Source: Pandoraea terrae
GTDB taxonomy: Bacteria > Pseudomonadota > Gammaproteobacteria > Burkholderiales > Burkholderiaceae
Direction of reading: 5' to 3'
DNA: 64,000 bases
Assembly (NCBI RefSeq): GCF_902459695.1
Contig: NZ_CABPRZ010000008.1
Span: 124,001 to 188,000, forward strand
Shown: positions 25,607-35,196 of the stretch, piece after piece
Position numbering within the stretch: the first letter of the stretch is position 1
Layout of the letters: every line of letters starts with the position of its first letter
Position numbers and translations under genes: made by a program
Notes under the pieces: model-generated
What the model saw: the letters and a program-made list of their open reading frames with translations, nothing else
Told to the model about the DNA's origin: nothing
Databases searched by the model: none

Positions 25607-28600
25607 TCAGGCGCCGACGTCGATGGCTGAAGCGGCAGGATCGTCGGCGCCCGTCTTGCCGCGTTTGCCCAGGCGTGCGAACCAGAGATAGACCACCGGC
25701 GTGGTGAACAGGGTCAGCGCCTGCGAGACCAGCAAGCCTCCCACGATGGCGATGCCGAGCGGTACGCGCAACTCCGCCCCGGCGCCGTGGCCGAGTGCGA
25801 GCGGCAGGGCGCCGAGCAACGCTGCAAGGGTGGTCATCGTGATCGGCCGGAAGCGCAGCAGGCAGGCCTGCCGGATCGCCGCGAAGCTCGAGAGGCCCTG
25901 CTCGCGCTCGGCGACGAGGGCGAAATCGATCATCATGATGGCATTCTTCTTGACGATCCCGATCAGCAGGATGATGCCGATCATGCCCATGATCGAGAGG
26001 TCCTGGCCGCACAGCATCAGGGCCAGCAGGGCACCTGCGCCGGCCGATGGCAGTGTGGAGATGATGGTGAGCGGATGCACGACACTCTCGTACAGGATGC
26101 CGAGGACGATATACACCGCGATCAGCGCTGCCGCGATCAGCCACGGCTCGCTCTTGAGTGAGCTCTGGAACGCTTGTGCCGTGCCCTGGAAACTGCCGCG
26201 AATCGACGCCGGCATGCCAGCGTCGAGTTCGGCCGCCCGGATCGCGGTGACCGCGTCGCCGAGCGAGTGCCCCGGTGCCAGGTTGAAGGTCAGCGTCACC
26301 GCCGGCAGCAGGCCCTGGTGAGGAATCGCGATGGGCGAGACGCCCGGCTTCACCTTCAACAGGGTGGACAGCGGCACGAGCTCGCCAGTCGTCTGCGAGC
26401 GTACGTAGAGGCGGTCGAGCGTGTCGGTCGACGCCTGGTAGGCCGGGTCAATTTCCTCTACCACGTGATACTGGTTGATCGGCGTAAACATGGTCGCCAC
26501 CTGACGTTGGCCGAAGGCATCATAGAGCGTGTCGTCGATGGTCTGTACCGGCACGCCGAGCCGGCCGGCCGTGTTGCGGTCGATGGCGAGGGTGGCGCTG
26601 GTCGCCGATTGCTGCAGGTCTGTCGAGATGTCCGTCAGCGCCGGCAGTTTGGCGAAGCGCTTGGCCAGCAGCTGCGCCCAGCGGTTGACTTCGTCGATAT
26701 CGACGCCCTGCAGGGTGTACTGGTATTGCGCGGACGAAATCCGGCCGCCGACCTGGATGTCCTGCTTGACCTGCATGCCGACCGAGACACCGGTGACCGC
26801 GGCCAGGCGTGGCTTGAGCCGGTTCAATACGGCGGTGGCGCCGGCATCGCGCTGGTCGAACGGCTTCAGGCTGATCATCAGCCGGCCTTGGCTCAAGGTC
26901 GGGTTCGGGCCGATCCAGTAGTAGACGGTTTCGACGGCGGGGTCGCTTTCGACCACGCGGCCGACCGCTTGCATGCGCGCCGACATGGCCTGCACGGAGA
27001 TGTCCGGGGCGGCGCGCACCACGCCGAGGATGAGGCCGGAATCCGCTTGCGGGAAGAAGCCCTTGGGGATGGCCACGAACAGCGCTGCCGTCGCTGCGAC
27101 GGTCGCGACAGTGACGGCCAACGTTATGCGCTGGTGCTGAAGGACCCAATCCAGGCCAGCCTCGTAGCCACGCAGTAGCCGGTCCAGGCCGTCGTCGAGC
27201 CAGCGGTGCAGGCGTCCGACGGACCGGCCCGTCGCACCCTCCGCAGGATGGTTGCGCAGTACCCAGCCGCACATCATCGGGGTCACCGTCAGCGAGACGA
27301 TTGCCGACATCACAATCGCGACACTGACCGTCACTGCGAACTCGCGAAACAATCGGCCGATGATGCCGCCCATCAACAGGATGGGAATGAATACCGCAAT
27401 CAGCGAAACGGTCATCGAGACGATGGTGAAGCGCACCTCGCGCGCACCTTGCAGGGCGGCCGCCAGTTTTGGCGTACCGGCTTCAATATGACGCATCACG
27501 TTTTCGATCACCACGATGGCGTCGTCGACCACGAAGCCGACGGCGATTGCGAGCCCCATCAGCGACAGGTTGTCGAGGCTGTAGCCGCACAGATACATGA
27601 CGCCGAAGGTGGCAACGAGCGACAGCGGGATGGTCAGGCTGGGGATCAGCGTCGCCCACACGTCGCGCAGGAACAGGAAGATCACCATGACGACCAGCGC
27701 GATGGTGATCATCAGCGTGAACTGCACGTCGTTGACCGACGCCCGGATGGTCTGTGTGCGGTCACCCACCACAGCCAGGTGCACCGATGCCGGCAGTGTC
27801 GCGCGCAATGCCGGGAGCTGTGCCTTGATGTTATCGATGGTGGCCGCGACATTGAAGCCCGGTTGCTTGTGCACGTCGATGATGACAGAGCGCTTGCCCT
27901 GCACCCAGGCGGCTTGTTGGAGGTCCTCGGGGGCGTTGACGACGGTGCCGAGATCGCTCATGCGGATGGGCGCACCGCTCTTGTAGGCCACGACCATGTC
28001 GCGATAGTCGGCCGCGTCCGTCATCTGGTCGGTCGCGTTCAGCACCACTGCGCGATTGCGGCCGTTCAGGCTGCCCTTGGGCGTATTGACGGTCTGCAGG
28101 CCAACGATCGAGCGCACATCTTCCAGGGTCAGTCCGCGTGCCGCGAGCTTGTCCGGATCCAGGCGAATACGCACTGCCGGCCGCTGCGCGCCATGGAAAT
28201 CGACCAGGCCGACCCCCGGCATTTGCGAGATTTGCTGGGCGAGGTAGTCTTCCGCGTAGTGATCGAGTTCGGTCAGTGGCAGGGTGTCGGAGGTCAGTGC
28301 CAGCGACAGCATGGTGAAGTCGGCCGGGTTCACTTTCTCATAGGTTGGCGGACTGCTCAGGTTCTTGGGCAGCGACCCGGCTGCCGCGTTGATGGCGGAC
28401 TGCACATCCTGTGCGGCGCCATTGATGTCGCGGTTGAGGTCGAATTGCGCGACGATCGATGTGGTGCCCTGCGAGCTTGACGACGTCATTTCGGTAATGC
28501 CGGCAACGTTGACGAGCTGCCGCTCGAGCGGCGTCGCTACTGAGGTCGCCATGGTGTCGGCGCTGGCGCCGGGCAGGCGCGCCAGGATCTGGATGGTCGG

Positions 28601-28726
28601 GAAGTCGACTTGCGGCAGCGGCGCCACCGGCAACTGGAAATAGGCGATGCCGCCGACCAGCAGCACGGCCACGGCGAGCAAGGAAGTCGCGATGCGACGG
28701 TGAACGAGGGTGTCGAGAAGCGACAT
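25607..28726 (-). CDS. RND efflux pump inner-membrane subunit, MdtB/MdtC-like
   Basis: 1039 residues, the normal HAE1-RND length. N-terminal helix SLLDTLVHRRIATSLLAVAV, porter-domain motif PLPQVDFPTIQILARLPGAS, and TM4 with the proton-relay acidic pair in VGFVVDDAIVVIENVMRHIE; a C-terminal VLGILYESVVHPLTIISTLP motif is also present. It forms the proton-driven trimer of a tripartite multidrug exporter. Its start overlaps the adaptor stop by one base (TGATG). Only one RND gene is present, whereas E. coli mdtABC has two. Substrates are not predictable. Confidence 0.92.
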   Translation of the reverse strand: MSLLDTLVHRRIATSLLAVAVLLVGGIAYFQLPVAPLPQVDFPTIQILARLPGASADTMATSVATPLERQLVNVAGITEMTSSSSQGTTSIVAQFDLNRDINGAAQDVQSAINAAAGSLPKNLSSPPTYEKVNPADFTMLSLALTSDTLPLTELDHYAEDYLAQQISQMPGVGLVDFHGAQRPAVRIRLDPDKLAARGLTLEDVRSIVGLQTVNTPKGSLNGRNRAVVLNATDQMTDAADYRDMVVAYKSGAPIRMSDLGTVVNAPEDLQQAAWVQGKRSVIIDVHKQPGFNVAATIDNIKAQLPALRATLPASVHLAVVGDRTQTIRASVNDVQFTLMITIALVVMVIFLFLRDVWATLIPSLTIPLSLVATFGVMYLCGYSLDNLSLMGLAIAVGFVVDDAIVVIENVMRHIEAGTPKLAAALQGAREVRFTIVSMTVSLIAVFIPILLMGGIIGRLFREFAVTVSVAIVMSAIVSLTVTPMMCGWVLRNHPAEGATGRSVGRLHRWLDDGLDRLLRGYEAGLDWVLQHQRITLAVTVATVAATAALFVAIPKGFFPQADSGLILGVVRAAPDISVQAMSARMQAVGRVVESDPAVETVYYWIGPNPTLSQGRLMISLKPFDQRDAGATAVLNRLKPRLAAVTGVSVGMQVKQDIQVGGRISSAQYQYTLQGVDIDEVNRWAQLLAKRFAKLPALTDISTDLQQSATSATLAIDRNTAGRLGVPVQTIDDTLYDAFGQRQVATMFTPINQYHVVEEIDPAYQASTDTLDRLYVRSQTTGELVPLSTLLKVKPGVSPIAIPHQGLLPAVTLTFNLAPGHSLGDAVTAIRAAELDAGMPASIRGSFQGTAQAFQSSLKSEPWLIAAALIAVYIVLGILYESVVHPLTIISTLPSAGAGALLALMLCGQDLSIMGMIGIILLIGIVKKNAIMMIDFALVAEREQGLSSFAAIRQACLLRFRPITMTTLAALLGALPLALGHGAGAELRVPLGIAIVGGLLVSQALTLFTTPVVYLWFARLGKRGKTGADDPAASAIDVGA

Positions 28727-29913
28727 CAGCGCTGTCCTCCCGCATCGGCTTGTGCCACAGCGACAGCGGCCCGTACGGCGACCTTGCTGCCGTCGTTGAG
28801 CCGGCTCTGGCCGTCGGTCACCACCGCTTCGCCGGCCCGCACGCCGGCCCGCACTTCGGTTTTGCCGTCGGCGCTCGCGCCGGTCCTGACCGGTCGCAAT
28901 TGCACGGTCTGATCCGCCTTGACCACGAAAATTCGCTGGCCATCCTGGGTGTTGACGACCGCGTCGCTCGGTACCGTCACGACCTGCCGCTCGGTCCGCA
29001 GCAGCAAGCGTACGCTGATCAACTCGCCTGGCCAGAGCGCGCGGTCCTGATTGTCGAAGGCCGCTTTCAGGCGAATCTGGCCGGTGTTCTGATCAACACG
29101 GCTGTCGACGAACACCAGCTTTCCTTGCGCCAATGCGCGTTCGCCGCCGCGCGTCGCCACAGTGACGGCCAGCGGGGCGCTGGCCTGGGCCGCAAGGAGG
29201 TCTGGCAACAGGTCCTGGGGGACCGAGAACGCTACGGTGATCGGCTGCATCTGGGTGATCGTCACCAGGCCACTGGCGTCATTGGCATGCACAACCGATC
29301 CCGCGTCGGCCTGGCGGGCGCCGACTCTGCCGCTCAAAGGCGCGGTGATCGTGGTGTAGCCGAGTTGCAGCCGTGCGGCGTGAACTTGCGCATCGTCGGC
29401 AGCCGTGGCGGCGCGCAGCGAGGCGACCTGCGCGGTGGCCGTGTCGACGCTTTGCTTGGTGGCGGCGCCGATTTGCCCCAGCTTGGTGTAGCGTTGCAGA
29501 TCAAGAAGCGCGTTGTCCAGCGACGCCTGATCCTTCTGGCGTGCGGCCTCGGCCTTGCGCAACTCGGCCTTGAGGGGCTCGGGGTCGAGATGGGCAAGCA
29601 CCTGCCCGGCGCTCACGTCCTGTCCCTCGGCAAACGACACGGACTGCAACTGTCCGTCGACGCGCACTTTGACGTCGACCGTATTGAGGGCCTGGACGGT
29701 GCCGATTGCGGTGGCCCAGATCGGCAAGTCCGTTTGCAGGGCTGATGCCGTCGAGACCGGTGTGGCGGATGCCGCGGCAACGGGCTTGGGGCGCGGCCAT
29801 GCGAGCCACGCCACGGCCGCGCCCGCGACAAGTACTACGGCGAGGATGCCGCGTCGCGTCAGGACAGGCCGGGCGCGGGCAGGGTTCGCCGGATCGCGTT
29901 GGTCGGGGGTCAT
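28726..29913 (-). CDS. RND periplasmic adaptor (membrane fusion protein), MdtA-like
   Basis: 395 residues. One N-terminal membrane anchor (about 24-40, GILAVVLVAGAAVAWLAW), then the lipoyl half VDVKVRVDGQLQSVSFAEGQ, an alpha-hairpin (KAELRKAEAARQKDQASLDN), the second lipoyl half ITAPLSGRVGARQADAGSVV, and beta-barrel parts. AGGAG precedes the ATG. It bridges the RND pump to the outer-membrane channel. It overlaps the stop of the channel gene by four bases and the start of the pump gene by one. Confidence 0.92.
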   Translation of the reverse strand: MTPDQRDPANPARARPVLTRRGILAVVLVAGAAVAWLAWPRPKPVAAASATPVSTASALQTDLPIWATAIGTVQALNTVDVKVRVDGQLQSVSFAEGQDVSAGQVLAHLDPEPLKAELRKAEAARQKDQASLDNALLDLQRYTKLGQIGAATKQSVDTATAQVASLRAATAADDAQVHAARLQLGYTTITAPLSGRVGARQADAGSVVHANDASGLVTITQMQPITVAFSVPQDLLPDLLAAQASAPLAVTVATRGGERALAQGKLVFVDSRVDQNTGQIRLKAAFDNQDRALWPGELISVRLLLRTERQVVTVPSDAVVNTQDGQRIFVVKADQTVQLRPVRTGASADGKTEVRAGVRAGEAVVTDGQSRLNDGSKVAVRAAVAVAQADAGGQR

Positions 29914-31424
29914 CGTAAAACTCCTGGAGTGATGGCGTGAGGGGCAAGCGCGGCCTCAGCGAGACTGGCGGTGCCGGGGGCCGCATCAAAGCCGCCGCCG
30001 AGCGCGCGAAACAGTCCCACGGCGGCCTGCAGGCGCAGCAACCGTGTTTGCAGCAGTGCGTCCTCGGCTTGATAGGCAGTTCGCTCGGAGTCGAGCACGC
30101 TCATGAAATCGATCGTGCCGGCACGGTACTGCGCCTGCGCGAGCGTGGCTGCCGCGCGCGCGGCACCTCGCGCGGTCGTTTGCTCCGTCTCCACCATCTG
30201 TTCGAGATGGACGGCACTGAGTGCATCTTCCGTATCCTGCAAAGCGCTGAGCACGGCCTGGCGATAGTTGGCCGTGCGTTCGTCAACGACTGCCTGCTGC
30301 TGAGCCAGTTGCCCCCGCCGCAAGCCCCCATCGAGCAGTGGCGCTGTCAACGCCGCGGCGACAGTGGCCAGCGGATTGGCCAGGAAATGCGCGAGCGAGT
30401 TGCTGCTCACGCCCCCTTCAGCCGTGAGCACGATGCTTGGAAAGAACGCCGCACGTGCGGCGCCGACACTGAAGTTCGCGGACACCAGGCGGGACTCGGC
30501 GGCACGAATGTCGGGACGTCGCTCGAGCACCGTGGCGGGCATGTCGACCACCGGTTCGGGGACCCGGATGTGACGCAGCGATGCGTCGGGCACGTCCATG
30601 CGCACCGGGTCAGCGCCGCTCAGCACGGCCAGCGCGTGAAGATTCTGGTTGAGCTGCAATTGCAGGCTGGGCACCGCGGCCCGGAACGTGGCCAGGGCAT
30701 TGCGCTGCTGCTCCAACTGCAACTGTGTGGCTACGCCGGCCTCGTACTGCGCTTGCACAAGATCCTCGATCTGCTCCGCGTTGTCGACGATTTCGTGTGC
30801 CAGCCGAAGCCGCGCGCGCAGGGCCTGTACCGCGAAATACGTATCGGCGACGCTTGCGGCGAGGCTCAGGGCGGCGACGTCGCGATCGAATGCCACCGCG
30901 TCGGCGAGGGTGCTGGCGGCATTCGCCGTAGCACCGTTGCGTCGCCACAAATCGAGTTCATAGCTGGCCGACAGGAACACGCTCTGACTATGCCGGTTGC
31001 CGGTGTCGCCGGACTGGGCAGTTCGACTCGCCGCGCCAACGATGCCGAGCGCCGGGAACTGTGGCGAGCCGGCCTGCACGGCGCTCGCGCGAGCTTGCGC
31101 AAGCCGTGCGATGGCGGCATCGAGCGTGAAGCTATGACCAAGGCTCCGGTCGACGAGCGTCGTCAGCGTCGGGTCGCCGAATGACTCCCACCAGGTCCGG
31201 TCGACCGTAGCGGCGGCGTTTGCCGAGGTGTTCACGGCGCGGCTCCACTGCGACGGAACGTCGGCGTCGGGGCGATGCAAGGGCGGTGTGAGCGAGCAGG
31301 CGGCGAGCGCCGGCAGCAACAGGGCCACGCCCGCGACCCAGCGCGGCGGGCGCCATGGCGCAGGCCGGGCGCACCGGGTTGCCGGCATGGCGGCGGAATC
31401 GGGGAGCGGACTTTGGCGGGACAT
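29910..31424 (-). CDS. Outer-membrane efflux lipoprotein, NodT/OprM family
   Basis: About 504 residues from the ATG at 31424. In-frame ATGs also occur at 31508 and 31388, none with a clear ribosome site; 31508 would give an overlong leader. The lipoprotein signal ends VALLLPALAAC, with Cys as the lipidated residue. TolC-like repeats follow: SLGHSFTLDAAIARLAQARA, LSASYELDLWRRNGATAN, then in the second half LERRPDIRAAESRLVSANF and QYRAGTIDFMSVLDSERTAY. It is the first gene of the pump trio and follows the response regulator gene by about 80-165 bases. Confidence 0.88.
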   Translation of the reverse strand: MSRQSPLPDSAAMPATRCARPAPWRPPRWVAGVALLLPALAACSLTPPLHRPDADVPSQWSRAVNTSANAAATVDRTWWESFGDPTLTTLVDRSLGHSFTLDAAIARLAQARASAVQAGSPQFPALGIVGAASRTAQSGDTGNRHSQSVFLSASYELDLWRRNGATANAASTLADAVAFDRDVAALSLAASVADTYFAVQALRARLRLAHEIVDNAEQIEDLVQAQYEAGVATQLQLEQQRNALATFRAAVPSLQLQLNQNLHALAVLSGADPVRMDVPDASLRHIRVPEPVVDMPATVLERRPDIRAAESRLVSANFSVGAARAAFFPSIVLTAEGGVSSNSLAHFLANPLATVAAALTAPLLDGGLRRGQLAQQQAVVDERTANYRQAVLSALQDTEDALSAVHLEQMVETEQTTARGAARAAATLAQAQYRAGTIDFMSVLDSERTAYQAEDALLQTRLLRLQAAVGLFRALGGGFDAAPGTASLAEAALAPHAITPGVLR

Positions 31425-31588
31425 CACAGCGGCATCTCGGAAGCGATCGACGGGATCGGTTGACGGCACGGCTCGCCACCCGGTCGAGGCATTTCCGCGA
31501 CCAGGCATGAGGTTGCCGTCACGATAGCGGCCACGGCCTGAACGGGCCTTCGCGCCGAGATGAAAACGCTGTAATGTTTGAGCAGGCC

Positions 31589-32266
31589 CTAGGCCGGAGC
31601 ACGCAACGTGTAGCCCGCCCCGGGTACGGTATGCAGCAGGGGGATCGGGAAATCCTTGTCGACTTTGCGCCGTAGGCGATGCATGTGCATGTCGATGATG
31701 TTGCCGCGCGGTTCGAACGCATAGTCCCAGGCAGCTTCGAGCAACATGCCGCGCGAGACGACCTGGCCAGCGTGGCGCATCAACAGTTCCAGCAGCAGGA
31801 ATTCACGGTGCTGCAGATTGAGCGGCACACCGCCACGGCTGGCGGTTCTGGCGCGTGTATCGAGAACCAGGTCGGCCACGCGCAGTAGGGTGTCGCGCCG
31901 GCTGCGATCAGTGCGCCGGCCGAGTGCCTCGATGCGCGCGAGCAGTTCCGAGAAGGCATAGGGCTTGGCGAGGTAGTCGTCGCAGCCCGCCCGGAGGCCT
32001 TCGGTGCGATGCGCGCTGCTGCCGAGGCCCGACAGCATCAGCACCGGCAGCGCCGAAGCCGCCGCGCGCAGGCGCCGGACCAGTTCGATGCCGTCAATGC
32101 CGGGCAGCCGGCGATCCACGATGGCGATGTCATAGATGCCCTCGCACAACAGGGCCAATGCCGTCTCCCCGTCTGGCACGCTGTCCGCGACATGTCCGCT
32201 TTCACCCAGCCCGCGCAGCAGATAATTGGCGGAGCGATCGTCGTTTTCCACTACCAGGATGCGCAT
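31589..32266 (-). CDS. OmpR-family response regulator linked to the efflux operon
   Basis: 225 residues from the ATG at 32266; a longer frame to 32308 adds residues not seen in receivers. Receiver with D51 (IAIVDRRLPGIDG) and Lys in YLAKPYAF; winged helix with LNLQHREFLLLELLMRHAG, ending PGAGYTLRAPA. Oddity: the usual acidic pair after beta-1 is E7-N8-D9, so position 8, normally Asp, is Asn, which could alter Mg2+ binding. It has no kinase in its own operon; the only nearby kinase (33101) belongs to the divergent pair. It points into the pump operon and is its likely activator. Confidence 0.85.
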   Translation of the reverse strand: MRILVVENDDRSANYLLRGLGESGHVADSVPDGETALALLCEGIYDIAIVDRRLPGIDGIELVRRLRAAASALPVLMLSGLGSSAHRTEGLRAGCDDYLAKPYAFSELLARIEALGRRTDRSRRDTLLRVADLVLDTRARTASRGGVPLNLQHREFLLLELLMRHAGQVVSRGMLLEAAWDYAFEPRGNIIDMHMHRLRRKVDKDFPIPLLHTVPGAGYTLRAPA

Positions 32267-32451
32267 GGGCGGTGTGTGCTTGGCGTGGGCGGCGGCCGGG
32301 GGCCGCACATTACAATAATTTCACGTTCCGGCGAAACGCTTGAGGAAGGTGCGCTGGCATAATCGTAACAATACCGTATGCGGCGCGTTTGGTGCGCGCC
32401 CCTGCCGAGGACGGCCGCCCCGCCGCGAGGCCGGCGCGAACGAAGAGAGCC

Positions 32452-33135
32452 ATGCCAAAGATTCTGGTAGTCGAGGATGACCGACAAACATCAGCCGAAA
32501 TCGCGGCCGCGCTGAGCGATCACGGTTTTGCCGTGGAGACTGCCGACAACGGCCGCAGCGGGTTGCTGATGGCGGCTGCCAACACCTACGACGCCATCGT
32601 GCTTGATCGCATGCTGCCGGCGGGCATGGACGGCCTGGCCGTGCTGGCCACCCTGCGCGGCGCGCAGGTCGAGACGCCGGTGCTGATCCTCAGTGCCCTG
32701 TCGGCGATCGATGACAAGGTGCGGGGCTTGCGCGCGGGGGGAGACGATTACCTGACCAAGCCGTTCGACTCGCTGGAGTTGACGGCGCGCCTCGATGCAC
32801 TGATGCGACGCCGCGTGCCGGCCCAGGTCGTCACAGAATATCGCTTCGGCGGCATGCATCTCGATCTGCTCACGCGTACGCTGCGGCGCGGCGACACCGT
32901 CATATCGCTGCTGCCGCGCGAATACAGCCTGCTCGAATATCTGGTGTGTCACGCGGGCCAGGTGGTGACGCGCACGATGATTTTCGAGGCGGTGTGGGAC
33001 TACCGCTACGACGAAAGAACCAACGTGATCGACGTGCACGTCAGCCGGTTGAGGAAGAAGCTCGACCCCGATAACCGCTTACCGATGATTCATACCGTTC
33101 GTGGCTCTGGTTACATTTTTCGCGCGCCTGCGTGA
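32452..33135 (+). CDS. OmpR-family response regulator of a second two-component pair
   Basis: 227 residues from the ATG at 32452 (GAGAG upstream). Receiver with E8/D9/D10, phospho-acceptor D52 (AIVLDRMLPAGMDG) and the K of YLTKPFDS; winged helix with SLLPREYSLLEYLVCHAGQV and end VRGSGYIFRAPA. It is divergent from the efflux-linked regulator across 185 bases and overlaps the kinase gene by 35 bases. Confidence 0.9.
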   Translation: MPKILVVEDDRQTSAEIAAALSDHGFAVETADNGRSGLLMAAANTYDAIVLDRMLPAGMDGLAVLATLRGAQVETPVLILSALSAIDDKVRGLRAGGDDYLTKPFDSLELTARLDALMRRRVPAQVVTEYRFGGMHLDLLTRTLRRGDTVISLLPREYSLLEYLVCHAGQVVTRTMIFEAVWDYRYDERTNVIDVHVSRLRKKLDPDNRLPMIHTVRGSGYIFRAPA

Positions 33136-34477
33136 GCTGCCGCGCACCAGCAGTTTTCGGCTGGCCGTGTTGTTTCTCGGCCTGTTCGGGCTGGTGTCGC
33201 TCGGCCTGTGCGCCTACCTGTATATCTCGATCTCGGGTTTTGCCATGCAAAGCGTCGATGACTGGCTGTTGCGCGAGCAGGCCGGCATCCGCAGGGTAGC
33301 GCCGGACCGCCTGCGCGCGGCCCTTGACGAGAAGGCGCGCGTCGATACGCTCCAACGGCGGCCGTTCGGGTTGTTCGACGCCGGCGGGGCCCGGCTGGCC
33401 GGCGGCTTCCCGGGCGTGCAGCCGGTCATCCCCTCGCTGGACAAGCCGTTTTCGACAAAGGTCACGATCCATGGACATCGGGTGCCGTTGCGCTGCATAG
33501 CGACGGCGCTGCCGTCGCAGCAGCTGGTCTTGCAATGCCAGGACGTGCACGACGTGGGGCATTTCAACGAACAACTTCGCGAGGTGCTGGTGTCGGTCGG
33601 GGTTGCCACGCTGCTCGTCTGGTTGGGCTGCGCCGCCTTCGTGGCGGCCAGCGCAATGCGGCGTATCGACGCGGTGACGGATTCCATTCGTGACATCATG
33701 ACCGGTGACCTCGGCCGTCGCTTACCGGTGTCCGGCCAGCGCAATGACATCGATCGGCTGGCGGCGGTCGTCAACGGCATGCTCGATCACATCGAACGCC
33801 TGATGGACGAAGTGCGGGGCGTGTGCGACGCGATTGCCCACGATCTGCGCACGCCGCTGACCCGCCTGAGGGCCGGTCTGGAGCGCGCGCAGCGCAACAC
33901 GTCATCGGTGGAGCAGCAACGCGCGGTGATCGAGGACGCGATCGAACAGACCAGCGAGTTGCTGCGGACTTTCAACGCCCTGCTGCGGATCGCGGAAGTC
34001 GAGGGCGATGCGCGTCGCGCGGGGTTCGTGCCTGTCGATCTGCGCGGCATCACGGACGACGTGATCGAGTTCTACCAGCCCACGGCCGAGGAAAAGGGCA
34101 TCTCACTGGACTATCAAAGACCGGCCGAGCCCGTGCGCATGGCGGCGGGCGATCCAAGCTTGCTGTTCGAGGCGATCAGCAACGTGCTCGACAACGCGAT
34201 CAAGTTCGCGCCGCCGGGGGGGCGGGTCTCGCTGGCGCTTACCGGAACCGCCGACGGATTCTGCATGGCGGTGCGTGATAATGGCCCGGGCATTCCGCCC
34301 GATGAACGTGCCCGTGTGTTCCGGCGTTTTCATCGCACTGAAAGCAGTCGCAGCACGCCAGGCAGCGGCCTGGGTTTGAGCGTTGCGCAAGCGATTGCCA
34401 GAATGCACGGCATGTCGATCGGCATCACCGACGAGAGTCCCGGGTGCACCGTGGCGCTCGCTTCGGGCACGCGCTAG
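33101..34477 (+). CDS. Sensor histidine kinase
   Basis: 458 residues. TM1 at about 20-43, a periplasmic region to about 162, TM2 at about 163-183, HAMP to about 235, H-box VCDAIAHDLRTPLTRLR with H247, N-box ISNVLDNAIKFAPPGG, G-boxes VRDNGPGIPPDERARVF and GSGLGLSVAQAI. All catalytic motifs are intact. The start lies 35 bases inside the regulator gene in another frame, a strong coupling. It may phosphorylate both neighbouring regulators (inference). Confidence 0.88.
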   Translation: MALVTFFARLRELPRTSSFRLAVLFLGLFGLVSLGLCAYLYISISGFAMQSVDDWLLREQAGIRRVAPDRLRAALDEKARVDTLQRRPFGLFDAGGARLAGGFPGVQPVIPSLDKPFSTKVTIHGHRVPLRCIATALPSQQLVLQCQDVHDVGHFNEQLREVLVSVGVATLLVWLGCAAFVAASAMRRIDAVTDSIRDIMTGDLGRRLPVSGQRNDIDRLAAVVNGMLDHIERLMDEVRGVCDAIAHDLRTPLTRLRAGLERAQRNTSSVEQQRAVIEDAIEQTSELLRTFNALLRIAEVEGDARRAGFVPVDLRGITDDVIEFYQPTAEEKGISLDYQRPAEPVRMAAGDPSLLFEAISNVLDNAIKFAPPGGRVSLALTGTADGFCMAVRDNGPGIPPDERARVFRRFHRTESSRSTPGSGLGLSVAQAIARMHGMSIGITDESPGCTVALASGTR

Positions 34478-34614
34478 GGCCTGTTCACGCGAATATCGGG
34501 CTCGCGCTGTCACATTCGGTAACGATTTCCCGGGGCGTACATGTGACGTTCATCGCGCGCTGCGGTCAAAGTAGTTGCGGGAGAGGCGTCCCGCGCAGCA
34601 GGTGAGGTGCCATC

Positions 34615-35127
34615 GTGAAGCGCATGAATCATTTCCCCGTCGCCTCGGTAATAGCGACTGCTGTCCTTGGCGGCTGTACGACGGTGCCTTACGAGACACC
34701 GGCATATTCCAGCGATCAATACTACGAGTACTGCGGCCCTGTAACCCCTTGTCCGTACTACAACCCGCTGTTTTTCGGATTCGTTGGGTTTGATCACTTC
34801 CATCATCACCATGACTTTGATCGTGATCGTGACCGTGACCGTGACCATGACTTTCATCATGACCATGACCATTTTCACGACTTTCACGCGGGGCACGGCG
34901 GGCATGACGGCATGGGGGTTTCCGGCTGGGCACGAGACGGGTCTCGTGGCGCGAGCGGTGGCTCGCATGAAGCCGGTGTGAGCGCTTCGGGCGGCGGTTC
35001 GAGCGGCTCAGGCGGTTCAGGGGCCTCGCACGGCGGTGGCGGCGGCTCGCATGAAGGCGGTTCAGGCGGCGGGCACGACGGCGTTAGCGATTGGGGTAGC
35101 GGCCACGGGGGCGGCGGACACCGCTAG
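34615..35127 (+). CDS. His/Asp-rich lipoprotein
   Basis: 170 residues. Lipoprotein signal with lipobox VLGGC (Cys about 21). After a Tyr/Pro stretch comes a run of His and Asp (about 60-95: FDHFHHHHDF, then repeated DRD and DHDF units), followed by a low-complexity Gly/Ser/His tail to the end. Such tracts bind transition metals in other proteins, so a periplasmic metal buffer is possible. No known domain. It follows the two-component genes after 137 bases. Confidence 0.7.
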   Translation: MKRMNHFPVASVIATAVLGGCTTVPYETPAYSSDQYYEYCGPVTPCPYYNPLFFGFVGFDHFHHHHDFDRDRDRDRDHDFHHDHDHFHDFHAGHGGHDGMGVSGWARDGSRGASGGSHEAGVSASGGGSSGSGGSGASHGGGGGSHEGGSGGGHDGVSDWGSGHGGGGHR

Positions 35128-35149
35128 GCTGGCGACAGTGCGCCAGGCG

Positions 35150-35171
35150 AGGCTGCGGCAAACCGCAGCCT
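35150..35171. terminator. Hairpin between convergent small genes
   Basis: AGGCTGCGG (35150-35158) pairs with 35163-35171 over a CAAA loop. It lies between the His-rich lipoprotein and the convergent glycine-zipper gene; no long T-run. Confidence 0.55.
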
Positions 35172-35196
35172 TGCAAACCGCGGCAACTGTTGAACG

